A stretch of DNA of 64,000 bases, from assembly GCA_963920765.1 (NCBI GenBank), contig OY987243.1:11532001-11596000 (forward strand), given 5' to 3'. Under the pieces are notes generated by a model that was given only the letters and a program-made list of their open reading frames with translations, searched no databases and was not told the origin of the DNA. This document shows, in pieces, positions 57,500 through 64,000 of this stretch; the first letter of the stretch is position 1, and each line of letters starts with the position of its first letter. Position numbers and translations under genes: made by a program. The DNA comes from Ulota crispa. Taxonomy: Eukaryota; Streptophyta; Bryopsida; Orthotrichales; Orthotrichaceae.

Positions 57500-58902
57500 T
57501 ACTATAAACAACTCAAATGATTACTAAGTTTTTGTTGCTTTATGCTATCTTGCACAGTAGTATGCGGTAACTAGAGCAACATGATAAGAGCCCAAAAAAA
57601 CCACAATAGCTAGGATGCAGTCGTTAGAAGCCTTCAAACATATCACGAAAACATTGCTATTTAACCAAAAGAAAAAAAATTGAGCAAATCAAGTGAACTT
57701 GAAAAACGAAATCCAGCACTGGCCCAATGATACAACCAAAGACCATCATCCATCACGGTATCAAAAACACCAATGCTAATTTTGAAAGTCACATTTGGGA
57801 AGGCACAACATGCAAACAAGGCCAGGGTCAAGGGGCCAATGGTGGAAGGGGGTGTGAGTTAGCACATTATTTCACACTAATGTTCAATTGAAACCTAAGA
57901 TTTTGATTGGCTTAAAGTAAAAAATTGGGGCTTGGAGCTTCACAATAAATTACAAGTGGCATATCTCCATTCAATGCATTTTGCTTACATGGTAACATCG
58001 TTTTTTTTTTTCTCAGATAACAGAGTGCTAGTTTTAGCCACTATATGTCCTTCTCTCCAGATATGATTCAATGTGGAGGGGACAATTTAGCACTTTGTCA
58101 CTAGAAAAAAACACCTTGCATGATAGTACTTTTTGGGAGTTTTGGCGTCAAAGAAGGTGGGATTTCCATGAAGGGTAGGATCAATCATTTTGCTAAACCC
58201 AACTTTCAACTCAAGTCCCACCAATAATTTAAAACTCCTTTTTGTCATTGATCCTTACACGTTTAAAAGTGCATTTTTGACAACCACAACACAAGGTGAT
58301 TTTCTTATTTGGAATGTATTCACACCTTTACTACATTTGAGATAAAAAAAGAAGTTGGAATATAGATCAACCCAATTTTAGTGAGTTACTTGAGATCCCA
58401 AATTAAAACTTCTCATTGGTAGCAATGCCAATTATATGATAACATATCTACTATGCCCATGGGATATTTAACCCTTAAACGTCTAAGCATGCCACTCTGA
58501 CCAGTACAATACAAGGTGTTTTTCTTGTATTTGGAATGGATTCACATCTTTGCGACATTTGAGATTAATGAAAAAGTTGGAGAATAAATTAATGTGGTCC
58601 TTCTGAGGAATGTGAGCTATTTGAGATCCCAAATAAGAACTTGAGAAATGGTACCAAATGCCGATTATATGATAACATATGAGGTAATTAGCTCTAAATG
58701 CGTTTGGTCATTTTGAAGCGACCATGTAGGGTCACAAAAATAGTGCATAGACGTTCTTAAATGGGTCACATTTTTTTATGTTCAAAAATTGTACTTGTGC
58801 ATGCACGGTTTTAGAACCTCAAGAGAGTGACTTGAGCTATCATTTAGTGTGCTTATTGGCCATAATTATGTTGAGTTTTGTCTCTCAATAAAATTAAAAT
58901 AA

Positions 58903-58906
<4 letters not shown>
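57500..58906. repeat. Diverged repeat remnants
   Basis: Two adjacent copies of the block also at 4500-4640 (58280-58440 and 58495-58680: TTTTTCTTGTATTTGGAATG, TTCACATCTTTGCGACATTTG) lie around TTAACCCTTAAACGTC at 58468. Fragments of the 41257-42357 family (TTTGCTAAACCCAACTTTC) are at 58190-58240. No gene. Confidence 0.5.

Positions 58907-58966
<60 letters not shown>
58907..58966. repeat. (AT)30 microsatellite
   Basis: Thirty uninterrupted AT dinucleotides. Length is likely polymorphic and may be miscounted in the assembly. Confidence 0.97.
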
Positions 58967-58969
<3 letters not shown>

Positions 58970-59855
58970 ATACTAATATAAATGAAAACATGTTCTCAAT
59001 CATGATTTGAGCAATGGAATATGGAATGGGTGCTTGCAAGCTTAAAGAGCCTTATTGGAGCATTATTGGCTTTGTAGTGGTTGCTTTTAGGACTCATATG
59101 CTCCATTTACAAGTCACCTTTGCATCATGAATGCTACCACCTATGATCAAGAATAGATACCAATGCACCTTTTGCTTTGATAAATTGTAGTTGATTCAAA
59201 CCAACTTAGAAAATTTCAATTTAAATGGCCGTAGAGCTATTTCTTCTTTAACTTTCTAGCAAAAATATTTCCAAGTTGCTAATCAATGTCATCTTTCCTA
59301 TAGATGGTCGGTTTACAAGCTGACTACCTTATATTGTGCCCTAGGTCAAGGGTCAATCAACCATTGAAGCTAGTAGGTGGGACTTGCAAAAATGGGACGT
59401 GGGATCAATGTTTTTTTTTTGGGCAATTGAAGGCCCAATTGCCTAAAAAAAAGCTGGTGAGTTTCAAGCCTATAGAAAAAAAAGGGGGATTTTTTTTCAA
59501 AAAAAATGCTAGATTGCAATAATGAAAATTGCATTGCAATCTAGGCTTCCATAAAATTCTTGTCAAATTAAAAACTGATGCCATTGCTGTAAAATTATTT
59601 GAGATATTGTCTATTCCAAATATCATACAATAATTAAGTACTGTCAATGGTTATTTGGATATTTTCAAAAAAATGTCAATAATTTTTTTGCCAACAAGAA
59701 AATCACATGATGCTGCAAAAATCCATGCATAGGAGCCACCTTCAACTCCAACCAAGAATAGGATAAAACGTACAAGCTACAAACCATTTTCAAAGAATGC
59801 GACACAAGCATTGGTTGAAAAACCAAAAAAAAACGCTGCGTCGGACGTAGTGTGA
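58967..59855. repeat. AT-rich stretch with fragments of the 41257-42357 family
   Basis: GGTGGGACTTGCAAAAATGG with GACGTGGGAT (59372-59405) is the inverse of that family's left end. GACGTAGTGTGAACGGCCC (59844-59862) is a right end. They may bound a decayed copy. No gene. Confidence 0.5.
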
Positions 59856-60180
59856 ACGGCCCTTAGAGTTGGAGATAAAGCACTGGATTCAGCACAATCA
59901 AAGATACCGGAATGAACGCGGAGATGCGAGCGAAGAGGGTCCTCGATGGACGCGCAGAGGTTTTGGCCGGTTGGGTCAATTGCACGCCAGTGATGCCACA
60001 GAATTGTCCGTGCCCCACGGAAGTGCCTGCGCAACGAACTCCCCCAGTTCCCCCAACCCCCCTGGCCCTGGATCTCTTCAGTTTCCTCTTCCTCACCAAA
60101 TCCCACACTTTCCCTGGACGTGCGCCCCCGAATCTCCTCGACCCCCGTGCCCCCCTTCGTCCTTTTCTCACATAACATTG
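59856..60180. other. GC-rich island, no identified gene
   Basis: Dense overlapping open frames in GC-rich DNA, directly right of a GTGTGAACGG transposon end. No domain is recognisable in any frame. It may be a relict exon or promoter. Confidence 0.35.
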
Positions 60181-60730
60181 TTAACCTTCACCGCGGGTTT
60201 CCTTTGGCCCCCAAAAATGAGGATCCCAGCCAATGTCATTTGTTAGCTCTGTCCCATGATCAATGAGCTTTGAGAAACTATAACTAAAACTTCCCCTTAG
60301 GTATATGGGGAGGCATATTCCTTCACAATTAGGGGAGGAATCAAATGGGCTTAACAATGTTATGCACAACACCCCCCACAGTCCCACAACCCCACCTCAC
60401 CATCTCTCCTTGCCAATTCGCAAGAATATGGGTAGTCACGGCTTCTTGGAGAATGAAAAGAGAATGGAGATTGAGAAATTGTGTAGAGAAAAGAGGAGTC
60501 AATGGGAGCTCATTCTTTGTGAAGATGGTGTGACAACCCTTTTTATTGTTTTGGAGAATGAGAATGGGGAAAGACTATTTGCTTTCAGAAGATGCATTAA
60601 TTATTGCGCTCTCCATCAACAAGAGCATTCAAGTCGACGACAAAAACAAGCACAACAAGGTGAAACGTGGGTTACTAGAGGTGAAACTTCTCCTAAATTT
60701 TTCACCACCCCATTCTGCACCTCCAAAAGA
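60181..60730. other. No recognised gene
   Basis: Mixed composition. The plus-strand frame at 60305-60775 has no recognisable domain, and its end lies in the minisatellite that follows. Confidence 0.35.
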
Positions 60731-60874
60731 GAAGAATGGGATGGTGAGAATGGGATGGTGAGAATGAGATGGTGAGAATGGGATGGTGAGAATGGGATGG
60801 TAAGAATGGGATGGTGAGAATGGGATGGTGAGAATGGAATGGTGAGAATGGGATGGTGAGAATGGGATGGTAAG
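60731..60874. repeat. 14-bp minisatellite
   Basis: About ten copies of GAGAATGGGATGGT with few substitutions. Open frames across it (SHHPILTIPFSP on the minus strand) are artefacts. Confidence 0.93.
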
Positions 60875-62930
60875 AAGTTTAGCACGCTAGCCAAAACAAA
60901 AACTCCAACAGCTAATTACAAAGCAACACGTTTGCATATCTCATTCGCGTTCACCACAAACGGCCAAGAAAGCGCTTTGACTACTCCTAATGTCAACCTC
61001 GCCTCCCGGCTTTTCCTTCGAGAGTCTTTTCCCTCGCTCGCTACCCCCATCCAAGCGATTAACTACGGCATTTCCTTCTTAGGATCCTCGATCACTGAAA
61101 TGCTCCTCTAATTGGCAGTTCTAAGAGGATTTCAGTACACCAAAAAAAATCATGTTATTCGGATTCCATATGCAAAAGTTACAGAGTTCTGAAATTTTGT
61201 TGGCAAATGTGATAATCTCAAGCAAAAGTTGTAGAACTTTGAAGTTTTCTTGCTCTTTTTGATGTTAGTTGATGTACATTCTCAAAAATTCAAGATGTAT
61301 GAAGTATTTGAAATTTTGGGTGTTGAGTTTTATTGAGTTCTACAATTTGAAGAGGTTGCTCATTGCTGTTGCAATAAAGCTTTTTTTAAAGCAACCACAA
61401 ATGGAAGTGTGGCTAACATGCGGACTTCCACGTGTGTTCAATTTGAGTAAAAATTAGGAACAAGTTAGAGGTATTGATTGATGGTTGTGCATAGAGATGT
61501 GATTAATTAACGAATGAAAATTTCAAAGAAACATAGTTGGCATGATTTTGAGGACAAACGTTTATAATATAAGGAGTTTCATTGGCTTAAATACTTGACC
61601 AAAGGTAAAAATTGAAGTTCACTTGAGATAGGGGGATATTGTTAATTTGTACTAGATATTGCAGATTTTGGTTCAAAGGGAGCTTGTAACATACCATTGG
61701 AAAAGTATTGTTGAGCCATGATCGCATCCAAGGCAATTGTCGGTTGCTTAACTGGTTTTCTCCAGTTTTCTCTCCCACGCACATGGAAGTGATGGGTGTT
61801 TGCAAGGATTGAGAGTTTGTTGATAACATTGGGTAGCCTTCCATCTGCAAGCAAAGCTGGCGAAGGTCCCAAGCCGTTCACCGGAGTTAGGTGAAGTATA
61901 TTCCCACACTCGCAAAGGATGTGCACTGGGTCCAGATGAACCAATCACAAAGCTTGCAGAGGCCGATTCCCAAGCATTTTCTTGAGACTGGCAAAGCTAA
62001 TGATTGCAGGAGTAACAGATGCTCTCCCACAGACTTGGTCTCGTTGGAGGTATAGCTCCTTTGTTTATCCATCACGCCCCACGCCTGCTAGCTGCTGTAC
62101 ATACTACATTGTACATAGTCATGCATATCAAATAGTTGGTCAAATCCCGTTTCCCTTGTTTCCTGCATGATGCTCGAAAACAGCATCCTGCAAGCAACAC
62201 TATTAAAAGTAGTTATCTCTGTATTTGGTGCTAGTTGAGTGGTCTAGTACCCGGGTTCAATATCTGCTGACTCCTCACAAGTTGCTAAAGCCATGACGAA
62301 TAGGTTGTTCTATTTACTGCTGAAATTCATTCAAACAAGGATAGTTTGTATTATATAGGACCTGGAAGAGAGAAAGGGCTTCCTCCACTGCATGTTGAAT
62401 CTTCTACGTTTAGATTGCATTGATAATTCATCTTCGAGGCCCAATGCTTTGCACATCCTCCGAGATAGCGTGGAGGAATTGAGATAAGGCCAAAATGGTT
62501 GGCTGCTAGGCCCTGCATGCCACCTCACTTTATAATTTTTTTTACAAAAAGTAGAACCGAAATTTACAAGGGTCTAATGAGAAATTCACAAAAAAGGGGG
62601 TCGTATTGAGTGGCTTCTTCTTACCATGAAATTCAACACTGCCGGTCGATGTCAATTGAAAAGAGCCAGAAGCCGCAAGAAATACAGGTTGCTCACTCAC
62701 CAGAAGACAGATTAGCGAAGCACAATGAAAACGGGCATGTTACAAAATAGTATGGCCTTTATGAAATCTAACACCTATTGAAACCTGAGAATCATCGAAC
62801 CAAACTTGGCAACAAGGTCTCGCGAGCATAAATGACATAAATATAAAGCGACATCAATCTAATGTACTCAATCCATGAGCAGCAATTTGAAAGTTTTGTG
62901 AAGAAAAACAACAATCGGTGCAATGAAGAA
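60875..62930. other. Intergenic stretch downstream of the right-hand gene
   Basis: 60950-61080 is GC-richer. 61640-62530 has gene-like composition, with several minus-strand frames up to 100 codons (61642-61944) but no recognisable domain or splice structure. It may be noncoding or relict. Confidence 0.35.
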
Positions 62931-62936
62931 TTTATT
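62931..62936 (-). promoter_or_regulatory. Candidate polyadenylation signal
   Basis: AATAAA on the minus strand, about 120 bp past the stop codon of the right-hand gene, at a normal distance for a plant 3' untranslated region. Confidence 0.5.
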
Positions 62937-63056
62937 TACAATTCAACTATACATTCTACTGACGGTGTACGTCTTTGTGACACTTTTTACGGTTGACGGC
63001 CCTGGTATATTGGCAAAGAATGCTAATTTACAAATGAATTGCATGCCCAAAGTTCA

Positions 63057-64000
63057 CTACGTGAAGATGTTGAAAATATCTTTGTATGGTGTAGAACTAC
63101 TAGGTTTTGAGCTGTAAGCATGCACCTTAGGGTATGCTGTCTGGTACGAGTTGTCATAGTATATCAATGAACCAGCAACTGAGTCATCGTAGTCGGAGTA
63201 ACTTGAAGACCTTGATGTCCTTGACTGCGACGACCTGGAAAACGACGGTAGACCACGGAGTCTTCGACAGGGTTCAGATTCAGGCTGTGGGTAGGAATAA
63301 GTGGAATAGACGGGATTCGTGAAAGAGGCTTGTGACGTGGCAGAGGGGGAGCCCTGGCCGCTGTGAGTGGTCTCGAAAGGGTTGTCAAAGAACGACAGTG
63401 ATGGGAAATATGGGAATGTGACGTATGCACTTTCTTCATGCTCTTCATAGCTCTCCGCCACCGAGTCCATGGCAGTTGCCAATTTAGTTGCTGGCTCCAG
63501 CGTTGGCGTCAAAGTCAGGCTTGGTGGGGGATTCTCAACAGGAGGCTGCTTTTTCTGTTTGGATTCTGGAGTTGAGCTTCGTGTTGAATGGATTGCTGGA
63601 GCAGGCGATTGGTTACTGGGTTGCTTATTGGCGGGAGTTGATTTAGCGGCTAGCCGTGCAGTTCGTTCTTGTGATAAAAATTGTGCAAATCTGTGGCATA
63701 AAATTCAACGAGTTGTGTCAGCTGGAAGCAACACACGGTAGTCTCACACGGTAAAAAAACACAGCAATAATTTTCTACGTATCCCAATGTTATATTCAAA
63801 TATTGTTAGAAATTTAAAGGCATGATGCACCTTCGCAGAGCTTCTGCATTTGTTTCGCCAGTCGAGATGGGTACAAGATCGCCAGTATCGAAGTCTCGCT
63901 CTGAAACCGGCTCATTTAGAAGGTTATGCGCAGTCTGCACCAGCCTATTCAAATTGAACTTTGACGAGTCGTCGAGTGATACCGCTGATCCTTCGAGTGA
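63057..64000 (-). CDS. 3' end of a spliced protein-coding gene (partial)
   Basis: Two exons on the minus strand keep one reading frame. The upstream exon is 64000-63831 and runs off the window. The last exon is 63690-63057 and ends in TAG. The 140-bp intron (63830-63691) starts GTGCAT and ends GCCACAG; the codon split across it (AG|A) restores an arginine. The visible 267 residues begin with a mainly helical part containing NAEALRRFAQFLSQERTARL, where the intron lies inside LRR|F. A Lys/Pro/Ser-rich linker (KQKKQPPVENPPP) follows, then a tail rich in Ser, Tyr and Pro with an NPF tripeptide (DNPFE) and a Ser/Arg stretch (SRSSQSRTSRSSS). NPF can bind EH domains in endocytic proteins, but one tripeptide is weak evidence. 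I do not recognise the family. Codon use is more GC-rich than the flanking DNA, as expected for a real exon. Confidence 0.82.

Noticed and set aside
59777..60246. Frames of 87-133 codons in the GC-rich island
   Set aside because: They overlap in several frames on both strands and run into a transposon end. No domain is recognisable.
62218..62275. Second tRNA-like segment (CCGGGTTCAATATC)
   Set aside because: The B-box match is imperfect and the A-box-like motif is too close. No cloverleaf can be drawn.
63469..63741. 90-codon plus-strand frame
   Set aside because: It is the antisense shadow of the last exon of the minus-strand gene, whose frame continues across a spliced intron.

Overview
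The window is AT-rich nuclear DNA of a plant. The evidence is several plant-type DNA transposon signatures with intact target-site duplications: CACTA ends (CACTAGTAGAAAA and CACTACAAGG), Tourist-type GGGCATC ends with TTA duplications, a Stowaway-type CTCCCTC end with TA, a Mutator-like element with a 9-bp duplication, and a Copia-like solo LTR. I cannot place it more precisely than a land plant or close relative. Nearly all of the 64 kb is transposon-derived. The only convincing protein-coding gene is the 3' part of a spliced minus-strand gene at the far right end (63057-64000).

Region by region: (1) 1-12.0 kb holds two non-autonomous CACTA elements in opposite orientation (208-3181 and 7857-11294), each with its own 3-bp duplication (ATA; TTA). 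A 200-bp run of N at 5499-5698 is flanked by direct copies of the same 2.67 kb (2831-5498 and 5699-8367) that differ by one T in a homopolymer. This looks like two contig ends that overlap but were never merged, so the real locus is probably about 2.9 kb shorter. The second CACTA element sits inside an older TTAA-flanked element whose halves are at 4808-4988 and 11298-12047. (2) 12-25.5 kb is a mosaic of small foldback elements: TTAA-flanked elements of about 0.9 kb, TAAGGTAG-ended elements, a 130-bp CACTA miniature, a 990-bp palindrome and a Tourist-type MITE, plus a GC-rich island at 21.0-21.6 kb. (3) 25.5-40 kb contains a 1.1-kb Mutator-like palindrome (28127-29227), a nest of TTAA elements (29552-31207), four more TTAA elements of 0.93 kb or larger, a Copia-like solo LTR and a second GC-rich island at 35.5-36.0 kb. 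(4) 40-50.5 kb has short TTAA elements of 237-238 bp in both orientations, a 1.1-kb inverted-repeat element, two abutting Tourist-type MITEs, a Stowaway-type MITE and pyrimidine-rich tracts. (5) 50.4-53 kb is a GC-richer, gene-like stretch with no convincing reading frame. It may be a transcript leader, a noncoding transcript or a decayed gene. (6) 53-63 kb is AT-rich DNA with a few repeats and minisatellites. (7) 63.06-64 kb is the real gene end.

The most notable signal is the abundance of elements framed by TTAA with ends of the form CCCCTAAAGG...CCTTTAGGGG. Seven near-complete copies of 886-945 bp, including the one split by CACTA, lie in this window alone. Shorter relatives end in CCCCTGAGCGCCC, and there are longer candidates. 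The target and terminal bases resemble piggyBac-type transposons, but no transposase is present and the assignment is an inference.
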